A stretch of 64,000 bases of DNA from RBG-16-64-13 sp963718375. GTDB lineage: Bacteria > Actinomycetota > Thermoleophilia > RBG-16-64-13. The notes under the pieces were generated by a model, which was given only the letters and a program-made list of their open reading frames with translations, was not told where the DNA came from and ran no database searches. Made by a program: the position numbers and the translations under genes. Shown here in pieces: positions 42,731 to 53,009 of the stretch; within the stretch, counting starts at the first letter, position 1; every line of letters starts with the position of its first letter. The DNA lies in contig CAVQZD010000005.1 in NCBI GenBank assembly GCA_963718375.1, positions 558,001 through 622,000 on the forward strand, given 5' to 3'.

Positions 42731-42798
42731 TGTAGTGGCGCCTTACTGCCGTTCGCTGCGGCGGGTCACAGGGGCAGGTGATGAGCAGGCACGCCGCG

Positions 42799-43266
42799 CT
42801 AGGAACCCGCGTGACCGGCGTGGTATTTGGCTATCTGCTCGTCGACGTAGTCTTGAGGGATGGGCTCCCCCACCATGGCCAGGAACATAGGCGCCGAGGT
42901 CTCGCCCAAGAAGCGAAAGTGCTCGGTCATCGCCGCGCGCTGCGCATCGAAGCCTCCCAGCGAGGCCAGGTAGCCCGCGAACCCACCCGGAGCCTTGTCC
43001 AGCTCGAGCAGCATGGCGGCGTTGTCGCCGATGGCTTCTATCTTCTTGCGGTTGCGTATCAGGCGGGGGTCGGCCGCCAGCCGGTCGATGTCATCCGCGG
43101 TGAGCCGGGAGATCCGGTGCGGATCGAAGCCTCCGAAGGCCTCCTTGATGCCGGGCCACTTCGACTCGACCACCTTCCAGTTCATGCCCGACTGAAAGAC
43201 GACTTTGCTCATGCGCTCCAGGTAGCCGGAGAGGTCTTCTGGTCTGGTGTCACGTGGATCGTGCAT
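42799..43266 (-). CDS. DNA-3-methyladenine glycosylase I-like protein
   Basis: A 155-residue protein starting at ATG 43266 with AGGAGG 4 bp upstream. YLERMSKVVFQSGMNWKVVE, then SKWPGIKEAFGGFDP and LAADPRLIRNRKKIEA, follow the Tag-family helical fold that removes 3-methyladenine or related lesions from DNA. The C-terminal zinc ligands of classical Tag are not obvious, so it may be a divergent paralogue. It lies 13 bp after the frameshifted phosphatase gene. Confidence 0.7.
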   Translation of the reverse strand: MHDPRDTRPEDLSGYLERMSKVVFQSGMNWKVVESKWPGIKEAFGGFDPHRISRLTADDIDRLAADPRLIRNRKKIEAIGDNAAMLLELDKAPGGFAGYLASLGGFDAQRAAMTEHFRFLGETSAPMFLAMVGEPIPQDYVDEQIAKYHAGHAGS

Positions 43267-43279
43267 AGTGCCTCCTTGT

Positions 43280-44849
43280 CTAGCGCTCAGCCAACGACAC
43301 CGCCAGTATGGCCAGATCGTCAGTGAGATCATCGCAGGAAAGGTCAGTCACCCGCTTGAAGATAGCCGCGGGCAGATCCTCCGCCCTGGTGTCGTCGAGA
43401 GAAGCCACGATCTCCAGCAGGCGCTCCTCGCCCAGCCGCTCTGTCCGGCCGCTGTGCGGAGCACCGCACGTCACTGACACCGTCCGTGTAGAGCAGCAAG
43501 AGGTCTCCCGGCGCCAGCACCTCCTCCGACTCCGTGTACTTGGCATCCGGGAACACGCCCAGCACCGGGGACGAGCCCTCTAGGATGAAGGTCTCGCCTG
43601 AGGCTCTTCTGACTATGCCGGGAGGGTGTCCCGCGCTGGTGAAGCGCAGGTGGCCGGTGATGGTGTCGAGGACACCGTAGAAGGCGGTGATGAACGTGAG
43701 CTCTCCCTGGCTGCGCGCGGTGCTGCGGATGGTCACCAGATTGGCCTTCTGCATAGCGCCCGCAGGGCTCTGATCGTCAAAGGCAAAGGCCTCAATGGTG
43801 TTCTTAGCCACCGCCGTGAGGGTGGCGGCTTCGAGACCGTGGCCCGAGACGTCACCTATCAGGAGCCCCACCGCGGACTTCGGCAACACGAAGAGGTCGC
43901 AGAAGTCGCCGCCCACCCTGGCGGCCTCAGCCGCCGGACGGTAGAGACGCCCGAAGGTGATACCCGGAACACTCTCGGGCATGATCAGTAGAGCTTCTTG
44001 CAGTACGTCGGCGATGTGCCGCTGCGCTTCTTCGCGCTGTCGCAGGGCCTCCTCGCTCTGCTTGAGCTCCCTGAAGAGCAGACTGTACGGTTGTCGCAAG
44101 GCCGTCTCGACCACCGCCCGGTAGATAAGGTAGAACGCCCACACCTTGAGCAGATGGCCGGCCATGTTGCTGGCTCCGGTGGGAGTGCTGTAGAAGGTGA
44201 AGAGCACCTCGGCGGCGATGGTGAGCACGATGGCGCCCGCGAGGCGGCGGAACACGTAAGGCTCGAAGGCCGCTCTCCGCCACACCAGCAGGCCCAGCGC
44301 CACCAGCAAGAACACACAGATGACGTACTCGCTCACGATCTTGAAGGTAGTGAGGCCGGTCTCCGGCACGAAGGCGGTGGGAAAGACCCCGGTGAAGACC
44401 ATGGTCAGCAACCCCGCCCAAGCCAGCCCGAACCCGAACAGATACCAACCCGCGTGAAAGCGCCTGTTCATCACCAGGGGCGCCGCCACCAGAGCCGCGG
44501 CCTGCAGATAGCGTGCCACCAGCCACAGCTGCGTGGGCAGATCAGCCGTCTGCCCGGGGAAGACGTTCATCCCCGCGTACGCGAGGGTATGCAGCAGCTC
44601 CACCAGGGCTACGTAGCCCAACGCCAAGCCGAGAGCAAGGACGTAGTTGTTGGTGAAGTAGCGCCGCGCGTTCCACGCGATCACGAACACCGCCGCCTCG
44701 ACCACCACGCTGAACAGCTCGACGATGCCGTGGAACAAGTTGTAGCTGTAGAGGCTGGTCAGGTATACGCCTGCCATCACCGCCGCAAGTGCGGCGTAGC
44801 GGGCAACGTTCGCGAGCACGTGCCGGTCTACGACAGCCGTCTCCACCAC
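43280..44849 (-). CDS. MASE3-type sensor with SpoIIE/PP2C phosphatase domain (frameshifted near the C-terminus)
   Basis: Starting at GTG 44849 (GGAGGGG 6 bp upstream), the first half has seven or so TM helices and an ETGLTTFK block typical of the MASE3 sensor. A short helix with EEALRQREEAQRHIADVL links to the PP2C/SpoIIE domain (GDFCDLF, GDVSGHGLEA, LTFITAFYG, TSAGHPP, LLYTDGVSD). After TDGVSDV the frame is lost: the last 65 residues (TERLGEERLLEIVASLDD, then SCDDLTDDLAILAVSL) continue in another frame ending at 43280. One extra base around 43470 explains it. It should act as a membrane-sensor phosphatase of anti-sigma antagonists. Confidence 0.8.
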
Positions 44850-44934
44850 ACTCGTCCCCTCCAGAGTCTTGCAGGCCGGCCCCACGATATCATCCGCCGC
44901 TCGGCCGTGTCGCGGCCGAATAGTGCGCCTGCTA

Positions 44935-45633
44935 CTACGACCCGAAGCCGGACGAGAACAGCAATATGACGAACCAGAACAAGAAGAAGGCCACATGCAT
45001 ACCGGCAGCGGCAAGGTAGGTGAAGGCTGCGGCCCGCAGCACCTTGCGCACCGTCCGCTCCTCGGACATGACGATCACATGCCCCGCTTCGAGCAAGACC
45101 ACAGCCCGCTTGCTCGCGTTGAGTTCCACCGGCAGCGTCACCACGGCGAACGCTACCTCCATCCCCATGATGGCCACGGCCAACCACATGAAGGGGACGA
45201 TGCCCAAGACGAAGCCGCCGATCAAGAAGACCGGGCTGATCCACGCCAGCTGCATCAGCCAGCGCGCCAGCCTGTCGCGGACGCGCAGCAAAGGAAACCC
45301 TTGGGCGTCCTGGATGGCGTGTCCGACCTCGTGCCCCACGATCCCCACGCTGAGGTCGGTGTGGCGGGTGGCCGTACGCTCGGTGATGATCAGGCGCTTT
45401 GTGGTGGGATCGTAGGCGTCGCCCACCCCCGACTCGTCACCCACCACCACGGAGACCGCCTGCAGTCCCGACTGGTCCAGCAGGTGGCGCGCCGCGTCAT
45501 GACCGGTGATGTGCTCAGCGTTCTCGATCTCGTCTGCTTCGCGGAAGGTGGCACGCACCCGCGCCTGCGCCCAAGCTCCCAGGCCGAGGGGCACGACGAG
45601 CAGGAGGATCACGATGAGGTTCAGGCTGGGCAC
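44935..45633 (-). CDS. YugP-type membrane zinc metallopeptidase
   Basis: A 232-residue protein with an N-terminal TM helix (about 5-22), the zinc-binding HEVGH at 101-105 preceded by SVGIVG, and two or three TM segments (about 118-160, 190-215). The segment HITGHDAARHLLDQSGL, then YDPTTKRLIITERTA, marks the PF04298 family of neutral zinc peptidases. The catalytic residues are intact. The physiological substrate is unknown. Confidence 0.9.
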   Translation of the reverse strand: MPSLNLIVILLLVVPLGLGAWAQARVRATFREADEIENAEHITGHDAARHLLDQSGLQAVSVVVGDESGVGDAYDPTTKRLIITERTATRHTDLSVGIVGHEVGHAIQDAQGFPLLRVRDRLARWLMQLAWISPVFLIGGFVLGIVPFMWLAVAIMGMEVAFAVVTLPVELNASKRAVVLLEAGHVIVMSEERTVRKVLRAAAFTYLAAAGMHVAFFLFWFVILLFSSGFGS

Positions 45634-45682
45634 CGGCGGGGCATCTTCGCGGCCGGCCGAGCCGCCGGGTCGGGGGCTACCG

Positions 45683-46192
45683 TCACATGCCGATCCTGGG
45701 CGGTTCGCCCGGGGCCAGCAGGGCGTCCATCTGGCCCATGGCCAGCTTCATGCCTTCTTCCATGCCCATCTCCAGAAGCTTCTGCATGTCGTCCTCGGAG
45801 TCCCAGCGGGAAGTCACCGTCATGCGGGTCTTCTTTCCTTGGGCCTCCAGTTCCACGCGCCCGTGGGTGGTGGGCATGGCGGCATCGGGCGAGCCGGCCT
45901 CATCTGAGAACCCATCGTCGAACTCGAACACGCTCGCCTCTTCGACCGCCAGCGTGCGCATCCACCCCCCGGCCCGTTCGCCGTCCGGTCCGGTCATGAA
46001 GTATTCCGACCTACCCCCCGGGCTGAACTCGTGCAGCAAGAAGGTGGCCGGCCATCCCGGGGGCCCCCACCAACGCTCCAACTTGTGAAGGTCCCCCCAC
46101 AGCTCCCATACCTCTTCTGGCGGGGCTTTCAGTTCAGCGGTGATGACAAGCGTGAGCGCCTGCGGGTCGCGTTCGCTGCTGAGCACAGCCAT
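45683..46192 (-). CDS. AHSA1/SRPBCC-domain protein
   Basis: A 169-residue protein with an N-terminal TLVITAELKAPPEEVWELWG, then LHKLERWWGPPGWPATF, the beginning of the START-like AHSA1 fold. The C-terminal helix (SEDDMQKLLEMGMEEGMKLA) closes the hydrophobic pocket. Such proteins are ligand-binding or stress-related and often cluster with ArsR regulators, but none is adjacent. A GAGGTCCTCCTTGC segment contains its ribosome binding site. Confidence 0.85.
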   Translation of the reverse strand: MAVLSSERDPQALTLVITAELKAPPEEVWELWGDLHKLERWWGPPGWPATFLLHEFSPGGRSEYFMTGPDGERAGGWMRTLAVEEASVFEFDDGFSDEAGSPDAAMPTTHGRVELEAQGKKTRMTVTSRWDSEDDMQKLLEMGMEEGMKLAMGQMDALLAPGEPPRIGM

Positions 46193-46362
46193 GAGGTCCT
46201 CCTTGCAGAGATGGAGAGTCGTCGTGCGTGAACGCTTGAGTCGTTAGATGCCCGATTACGGCCAGAATCACTCCCGCGCCGCTTGCCACCGCGCGCCGGC
46301 GCGCGCGGACGGACCTGCATGTCACCACGGGCGGGCAAGGTGCGCGCCGCGGGCGTGCGCCT

Positions 46363-47527
46363 CTACCTGACGGTCTTCAGCGCGTACCTGCGGGTGCCGA
46401 GGCCCTTCTGCTCCGCGTACTCCAGGGTGCGCAGGCCGCTCACACCGGTGACCTTGGCGAACTTGTCCTCGCCGGCGGCCATACCCTCGCCGCGGCCACC
46501 CACAGTCCCCGGGCGCAGCCAGCACCAGGTCGTAGGCCGCCTGCTCGATGGCCACCGGGTCGAGCGAGGCCAGGACGCCTATGTCCGCCACCAGGGGCGC
46601 GTCGGAGAAGTCCCAGCAATCACAGTCGGGGGTCACGTTCGTGACCCAGGACAGGTAGACGACCTTGCCCTTCTTGGCGTCCAGGACAGCGGCGGCGTGA
46701 TCGACTATCTTCTCCTGGGCCACCTGGGGGTCGGTCTTCCACTGGATATCTATGGCGCCATAGGCGCAGCGGGCCACGCACTCCCCACAGCCGATGCATA
46801 CCTCCAGGTCGACCACGGCCGAGTCATGCTCCAGCTTCATGGCCTGCACCGAACAGCCCTCCACGCAGCGACCGCAGCGCGTGCACTTGTCGGCGATGAT
46901 CTCGGGCTTGAAGTCGGCGTGCATGCGCTGTTTGGCGCTGCGGCTGCCCAGGCCCATGCCCACGTTCTTGAAGACACCGCCGAAGCCGGTGAGCTCGTGG
47001 CCCTTGAAGTGAGTCATGACCACCAGGGCATCGGCATGCATGACCGCCGCACCTATGCGCACCGAGTCGAAGTGGCGGGAGTCGGCGATGGGTACCTCCG
47101 CCGAATCCCTGCCGTCGAGTGCCGTCGGCGATGATGATAGGCGCCTCGACGGTCGCGAACGCGAAACCGTTGTGCAGGGCGCAGGCGATGTGGTCCACCG
47201 CGTTGGCGCGCTGTCCGCGTATAGAGAGTGTTGGCGTCGGTGAGAAAGGGCCGGCCGCCTGCGGCCTTGACCGCGCGCACCATCTCCCGAGCGAAGACGG
47301 GGCTGAGAGAAGCCGGTGTTGCCCTCTTCGCCGAAGTGCAGCTTGATGGCCACCAGGTCGTCCTTGGCGATGACGTCTTGCAGGCCCGCCCTCTGCGCCA
47401 GCTTGCCGCAGCGCGCCACCAGCGACTCCTTGGCCGCGGTGTGCATAGGCGCGAACCAGACGGTGGCGGCGCCGTCGCCGGAGGCCGACGCGCCGCTCAG
47501 TCCCGCTTCAGACACGAGTCTCGTCAT
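46363..47527 (-). pseudogene. DUF362 ferredoxin-type protein, broken by four single-base insertions
   Basis: The protein has the DUF362 pattern: IAKDDLVAIKLHFGEEGNTG, HADALVVMTHFKGHE, GFGGVFKNVGMGLGS, then two 4Fe-4S motifs (CTRCGRCVEGCS and CIGCGECVARCA). Three +1 insertions near 47305, 47222 and 47125 shift and restore the frame, so that the intended reading (FLSPVFAREMVRAVKAAGG, then ANAVDHIACALHNGFAFATV) is split over three frames. A fourth near 46487 garbles the tail, whose correct reading ends LGTRRYALKTVR with a stop at 46363. The family is linked to iron-sulfur or redox roles. Either a pseudogene or a sequencing artefact. Confidence 0.75.
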
Positions 47528-47730
47528 TGTCGCTACGGCTTCGTCGACTTCTCAGCCTCCCTCGTGCTTCTCGCTTGCTGCCTCTTGGCCATGATACCGC
47601 CCCCGCGCAGCCAAATCAGCGACGGCCACAGTACACCTGCTGCGTACGCCTTCTGGATGTCATATAGTGAGGCAGCGAGGCTCCAGTACGGAGTGGCGCA
47701 TCGGACATCGAGGCCAAGTAGGAGGACGGC

Positions 47731-48377
47731 ATGAAGGCCATGGTCGTTTATGAGTCGCATTGGGGCAACACGGCCGCCGTCGCGCGGGCGGTAGCCGAGG
47801 GCATCGGAGACGGCACGACGGCTCTATCCACCGGCGAGGCCGACGCAGCGGCCGTCGCCGGACTCGACCTGCTCGTGGTCGGCGCCCCGGTGCTGGGCTT
47901 TCGCCTCTCGAACGAGCAGATGTACAAGACCATGCGCGCGCGACCGGGCAAGGGCGACCCGCCCGACCTCTCTCATCCTCCGGTGGGCGCTTGGCTGAAG
48001 TCGGTGCCCGCCGGCGCCGCTGCCGTGGCCGCGTTCGATACCCGCGTGCGCGGCCCCTTCGGCAAAGCCGCCCCGGCGATACTGAACGCCTGCGACAGAG
48101 CGGCTACCGCTCGCTCGGCGGGCCCGAGGGGTTCTTGGTCAAAGGAGCCCAAGGACCGATGCGCGAGGGTGAACTCGACCGGGCCCGGGAGTGGGGCCGC
48201 AAGTTGGCCGAGACCTTGGAAGGGTCGACTAGAGACCGCACTCCTTCGGGGGCGCCCCGCCGGAGACGACTCACTGCCTTGCGCCATTCCCGCCGGCGAC
48301 CACCAGACTCGCTGCGCTTCAGCGCAGACTCAGCGCCAGCAACTTCGTGCCATCCGCTACAAAGAGCCGTCCGTTAG
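47731..48377 (+). pseudogene. Flavodoxin-family protein with a frameshift
   Basis: Starts at ATG 47731 with GGAGG upstream. MKAMVVYESHWGNTAAVARA is the FMN-phosphate loop, and LLVVGAPVLGFRLSNEQMYK follows as in flavodoxin-like proteins. After PAILN (about 48090) one base seems missing: the continuation RLRQSGYRSLGGPEGFLVKG, then ELDRAREWGRKLAETLEG, is in another frame. The true 3' end is unclear because the second frame runs to 48377 and overlaps the convergent neighbour by about 60 bp. Confidence 0.7.
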
Positions 48378-49719
48378 CCGCCGACAACGTGGCGAACTGA
48401 GTAGGCGACGGGGTTATCTGCAGCGTGTAGGCCACCGCGCCGTCAGCTGGGTCTACCGCCTTCACCACACCTTCGCGGGTCAGGGTCCAGACATGGCCGG
48501 CGGCGATGATCGGTGACCCGCTGCGGCCGGGCACACTCCAGGCGATACTGAGCTGGTCGCTCGTCACGTCCACCGCAGTCAGACTCTCGGTGCAAGGCAC
48601 GAAGACCCTGGACCCTTGGGCTATCGCAGTGCCGAAAGCCGAAGAACCCACAGACAGGGCGGTGATCTCGCCTCCGATCTCGCCCAGGTTGGCCGCGTCC
48701 AGCAGATAGGCGCCGCCGTCCTTGCCTATGATCATCACCCTCCCGTTCTCGAGCAGCACAGGAGCGGTGGTGTTGATGTCCAGGTCGCTCTGGTTGAGAG
48801 CCACCCAGTGGTTCGGAGCGAAGTAGTCGACCACCTCGAGCTGGGGCGACATCCTGATCACGGCGCTACCGAAGTCGAAGGTGGACGTCGAAGCTGTGTT
48901 ACCGATGGCCACCCAGAGATTGCCGTCCGAGTCCACCGGTATCCCCGTCGGGTTCCAGATACCGCCCATGCGCTCGGTGGGCACGATGTAGCTGATGGCT
49001 TCGCCGGAGCCGTCCGCGGGCACTCCCATCACAGCACCCTTGTACTCTCCGCAGTCACCGGCCATGCCGCCGAACGGCACGTACACCATCCCCCGGCTCA
49101 AGGTGAGGGCCCCCCGCTGCTGCTCCACCGTGGCCGACAGGCCGGGCGGGTCGATGGGACGGTCCCACAACACGGCACCGTTCTCGAGATCGAGAGCGAA
49201 GAGCTGGTGATGCGGGCCATCGCTCAGAAAAGCGACCACGTAGATGACGCCCTTGTCAGTGTCGATGACAGGAGTGCCGGTGATGCCCGACGGGTTGATG
49301 TTGCCGCAGGGCAGGGTGCCACCGTCGACGGGGGTACCCAGTGCCACCTGCCATCCGATCTCGCCGGTGGCCGCGTCCAACGAAAGCACGTTGTTGCCCT
49401 CGGTAGCCACGATCACCTGTTCACCCACGATCAAGGGCTGCGCGTACATGTAGTTGCCTAGGTCCGCCGAGGTCCACGCCTGCAGCACCTGGCCGAGCGG
49501 CTCCTGGTCGTCAGAGATGCCGCTGCGGGCCAGGTCATGGTGATAGGCATGGGCCAATCGCCCGTCCCGGCGGCGAGGGTCGTCGTCGTGGGCGCAAGGG
49601 TGGTCGTGGGCGCAAGGGTGGTAGTCGCCTCTGTTCCGCCGCAGGCCCCCAGTGACGATCGACAGACCAAGAAGCGCGAGCACCAAGACGGTCACGGTGA
49701 ATAGCGTCCTGCGCATGCT
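48319..49719 (-). pseudogene. PQQ-like beta-propeller lipoprotein with two compensating frameshifts
   Basis: Starts at ATG 49719 (AAAGGAG 5 bp upstream) with a signal peptide (FTVTVLVLALLGLSIV). A +1 in the G-run near 49655 and a -1 near 49545 put about 37 residues in the wrong frame; corrected, they read TGACGGTEATTTLAPTTT, i.e. a lipobox Cys followed by a Thr/Pro linker, then GDWPM and AYHHDLARSGISDD. The rest is an intact eight-bladed-type propeller with repeats such as EGNNVLSLDAATGEIGW and LFALDLENGAVLWDR. Probably a surface protein with a structural or quinoprotein-like role; no PQQ ligands are assigned. Confidence 0.75.
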
Positions 49720-49915
49720 CACTCCTTTCGACCTGACCACGATGGGTCGATGCCGACACAGGCCGTGTACCCGAAAGAGGCCCGGTTCACTCGGACGGCC
49801 GGGGGCAGCGGCGACGTCCGGGGGCTTCGCTCCTGGAAAACCTGGCCTCCGGGTACTACGATGACTCAGGTGGCTTCCAATTCCAGCGCCCCACGAACAT
49901 CCAAGGAGCGATGCC

Positions 49916-50767
49916 ATGGCGATCACCGACAGGCCCGCGCTCAGCGACGCTGAGAAGCGGATGTCCATAGCGAAGTACTATGATCTGCCGCTGTATCCAC
50001 CGGGACCACGCGAGAAGCAGCTCCTGCGCCACATGCCCCTGGACCTCAAGGACGCCTTGCTTCCTGAGAACCTGCTGGACCTATTGGAGCCCACGGGCTA
50101 TCTGGACGCCGAGTACGGCTACTGTACGCTGCCGGGCGGCGCCGGCTACATGGCCATGTACTTCGTGTATCCCTACTGCACGCCGCGGATGATCGGGTGG
50201 TGGTTTCGCTGGGTGAACGTCCTACCCAAGACCCAGCCCGAGGGCACCGGCAACCTTAAGTACAAGCTCTGGTGTCCGCCCGACCACATCATCCACGCCT
50301 TCAACAACGGCAAGGACCTCTCCGAGGGACAGTGGGCCATCGAGTCGATCGACCTGGGCGAGGGCGACGAGAAGATCTTGTACCGCCGGGTACATCTGGA
50401 CGCCAAACAGTACGGCCTCACCCCGGAGCGCGAGCAGGAGTTTCGTGAGGCCGGATGCTGGGTGGACCTCTCCAACGTGACCTTTCACTCACCTGAGGAC
50501 GACGAGCAATATCCCGGCAACTGGCTGTGGCTGACCGTCTCGCGACCCTGCGTCCAAGGCGGGGTGGAGATACGCACACGCTTGTGGATGGGCTACGGCG
50601 CGAAGGACGGCAAGCTGTACTACGACGACTCCACGCCTGAGGTGTTCCGCAGCGAGGAGACCATGCGCAAGTTCCTCATCCACACCACCGTGGAGCATCA
50701 GCATCTGGCCAAGCTACTGCCTAAGTTGTACGAGGAGTACAGCGACAAGCCCGACGACGAGGTGTAG
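49916..50767 (+). CDS. DAPG hydrolase (PhlG)-like protein
   Basis: A 283-residue protein with AAGGAG upstream of ATG 49916. YGYCTLPGGAGYMAMYFVYP, then MIGWWFRWVNVLP, LKYKLWCPPDHI and a late HTTVEHQHLAKLLP segment, follow the 2,4-diacetylphloroglucinol hydrolase family, which binds a metal via His and Glu residues and cleaves C-C bonds in phloroglucinol-type compounds. His residues in PDHIIHAF and VEHQHL may be ligands. The substrate in this organism is not known; no phloroglucinol synthesis genes are near. Confidence 0.75.
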   Translation: MAITDRPALSDAEKRMSIAKYYDLPLYPPGPREKQLLRHMPLDLKDALLPENLLDLLEPTGYLDAEYGYCTLPGGAGYMAMYFVYPYCTPRMIGWWFRWVNVLPKTQPEGTGNLKYKLWCPPDHIIHAFNNGKDLSEGQWAIESIDLGEGDEKILYRRVHLDAKQYGLTPEREQEFREAGCWVDLSNVTFHSPEDDEQYPGNWLWLTVSRPCVQGGVEIRTRLWMGYGAKDGKLYYDDSTPEVFRSEETMRKFLIHTTVEHQHLAKLLPKLYEEYSDKPDDEV

Positions 50768-50785
50768 CGTCGGGCGCCTGCGCCC

Positions 50786-52030
50786 CTACTGCTCGTTCCG
50801 CATGGCCGCCCAGATGTTGCTGCGCGTGAAGGTCTGACCTCTCATCAAGATGGCGGCCCGGAACACCTTGCCGGACACCCACAACACCAGCAAGGAGGTC
50901 ACCACCGTGCCTGCCAAAGCCAGGGCGATCTGCCAGGCCCCCAAGTCGCCACCCGCGCTGATGCGCAGCAGGATACCCGTGGGAGCGAACAAGGGGATGT
51001 AGGTGAACAGTTCGGCGACGAGGCCGTTCGGCTGCGCCATCAGCAGTCCGGTGAACCAGAAGGGCGCGAACGCCAGCACGGGGATCCATCCCCCCAAGCG
51101 TCCCGCTTCCCTGGCTGAGGGCGCGATCGCGGCCACGAAGATAGCCAGGTTGGCCGTGAGTAGATACCCGGCGATGAAGCACCCGATGATGACGGCCCAC
51201 AGACCGCCGGAGATGGTGTAGTCCTCCCCGCCCGTCAGCCCAGACAGCATGACCGGGATGGTGATGGCCGCCGTGGCGACCCACACAGCCGCCTGGGCCA
51301 GGCCGGCAGTGAGCAAGGCCAGCAGCTTGCCGCCCATTATCGAAAGCGGAGAGGCCGAGGTGACCACGACCTCGACCAGGCGGCTCTCCTTCTCCTCGGC
51401 CACGCTCTGCATCATGTAGCTGAAGCCGACGGCCAAGCCCGTGCCCAGCAGGGCCGCGAACATGAGGGGCACCAGTATGCCCCCCACCTCTTCAGCGGAG
51501 GGGGTGAGCTCGCTCAAGCCGCCGTCCTCTCCCACGCGGAAGTTCTCGTAGTCCGCCGGAGTCAAAACGCGGATAGTAACCGAGGGATCGAGTCGGTCGC
51601 CGAGCAGGGCCCGGACCAGGAGTCCCCTGAAGACGTTCTCGCTACCCGGGTCGGTGGGGATGCGCCCCTCAAACTGAGCGTACTGTTCCACTCTACCGGT
51701 CTGCAGGTAGTCCTTCGGGATGACGTAAAAGGCGTCGATCTCTCCCGCCGCAACGGCGTACAGCCCCGCCTCGAGGGAGGCGTACGCTCTGGGACCGGTC
51801 GCCCCTTGTAGGTCGCCGAAGAGACCACTCTCGTCGTTGAACCCTATCCGGCCTAGGTCAGCGACCGCGCCGGCTTGCCCCTTATCCGATCCGTCGCCCA
51901 GAAAGACCGGGACCAGGAACATGGCGACCACCAGCAACACCACTACAGCGGCCGTGAAGATGGCATACCAGCGGCTGCGCACGTGCAGCCTCAGCTCTTC
52001 AGCGAAGATCACCCAGGTGCTGTCGTGCAT
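50786..52030 (-). CDS. ABC-2 type exporter permease (NatB-like)
   Basis: A 414-residue protein if started at ATG 52030, 4 bp after the stop of the ATPase gene; a GTG at 52051 overlapping that stop is an alternative. TM1 (about 22-45: AIFTAAVVVLLVVAMFLVPV) is followed by a large external domain (about 50-185) and five more TM helices (about 190-400). The motif MMQSVAEEKESRLVEVVVTS is the cytosolic coupling segment of NatB/ABC-2 permeases. Exports Na+ or a small molecule; the substrate is unknown. Confidence 0.85.
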   Translation of the reverse strand: MHDSTWVIFAEELRLHVRSRWYAIFTAAVVVLLVVAMFLVPVFLGDGSDKGQAGAVADLGRIGFNDESGLFGDLQGATGPRAYASLEAGLYAVAAGEIDAFYVIPKDYLQTGRVEQYAQFEGRIPTDPGSENVFRGLLVRALLGDRLDPSVTIRVLTPADYENFRVGEDGGLSELTPSAEEVGGILVPLMFAALLGTGLAVGFSYMMQSVAEEKESRLVEVVVTSASPLSIMGGKLLALLTAGLAQAAVWVATAAITIPVMLSGLTGGEDYTISGGLWAVIIGCFIAGYLLTANLAIFVAAIAPSAREAGRLGGWIPVLAFAPFWFTGLLMAQPNGLVAELFTYIPLFAPTGILLRISAGGDLGAWQIALALAGTVVTSLLVLWVSGKVFRAAILMRGQTFTRSNIWAAMRNEQ

Positions 52031-52034
52031 GTCG

Positions 52035-52934
52035 TCAGACGTTCCGCGCACGCCGCACCTCCTCGATGAAGATGTCGTTCAGCGAGGGCAGCATCCGTTC
52101 GAACCTATCTACCGGGATGCCCGCCTCCACGTAGGCCTGCAGGATGCGTTCCGGAGTACGGCCGTTGTCGAGGTCGTACTCCCGCGTGCCGTCGGGGAGC
52201 ACCCTCGAGTGCGCGCTACTCAGCTCATCGGGGATCCCGGTGCTCTGCACCTGCACTGACCTTACGCCCCGTTCGCGCCGGATCTCCGCCAGGTCCCCGA
52301 ACAGCAGCAACTGCCCGTCTGAGATCAGCGCGATGCGCTCGCACATCTCCTCCACGTCGGACAGGATGTGGGTGCTGAACATTATGGTGGCCCCATCCTG
52401 CTGACGCTCGGCCAAGATGTCCTTCATCAGCTTGACGTTCAGTGGGTCGAGACCGGAAAAGGGCTCATCCAGGATGAGCAGCCGGGGCTTGTGTATGAGG
52501 GCGACGACGAACTGGATCATCTGCTTCATGCCCTGAGAGAGGGTGCCCACTCTGGCCAGGCGGTGCTGGTGTAGACCGACCCTGTGAAGCAGCTCGTCCG
52601 CGCGACTCTCGGCCTCGGCCCTGGAGAGGCCCTTCAGGCGGCCGAGATACCTTATGGTGTCGAACACCCGAGAGCGAGGAGGCAGTCCAGCCTCTTCCGG
52701 CAGGTAGCCCACTTCCTGCACCGCCCGCAGAGTGGGAGGCGCGCCGAACAGCGACACCGTGCCGCTGTCCGGGCGGATGATGCCCAGAGACATGCGGATA
52801 GTCGTGGTCTTCCCCGAGCCATTCGGCCCCAGAAACCCGAAGACCTCCCCGGGCCCTACCGAGAAGGAGACCCCATCCACTACCGTCCGAGGACCGAAGG
52901 TCTTGGTCAGGGAGTCGACCCCTAATGCCTGCAT
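52035..52934 (-). CDS. ABC transporter ATP-binding protein (NatA-like)
   Basis: A 299-residue protein; ATG 52934 has GGAGG 5 bp upstream (the frame continues 8 codons further without a better site). Walker A is GPNGSGKTTT (about 36-45), the signature LSQGMKQ replaces the usual LSGGQ (about 135), and Walker B is LLILDEPFSGLDPLN (about 153-167). A C-terminal 80-residue domain after the H-loop (FSTHILSDVEEM) is typical of NatA and drug exporters. It pairs with the permease that follows. Confidence 0.92.
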   Translation of the reverse strand: MQALGVDSLTKTFGPRTVVDGVSFSVGPGEVFGFLGPNGSGKTTTIRMSLGIIRPDSGTVSLFGAPPTLRAVQEVGYLPEEAGLPPRSRVFDTIRYLGRLKGLSRAEAESRADELLHRVGLHQHRLARVGTLSQGMKQMIQFVVALIHKPRLLILDEPFSGLDPLNVKLMKDILAERQQDGATIMFSTHILSDVEEMCERIALISDGQLLLFGDLAEIRRERGVRSVQVQSTGIPDELSSAHSRVLPDGTREYDLDNGRTPERILQAYVEAGIPVDRFERMLPSLNDIFIEEVRRARNV

Positions 52935-53009
52935 GCGTGCCTCCAACTGTCTAGCCAACCCCCCGAATCATTAGACTTTCGTATACACCAAAAGCAGTGG
53001 TTTCCTGCT

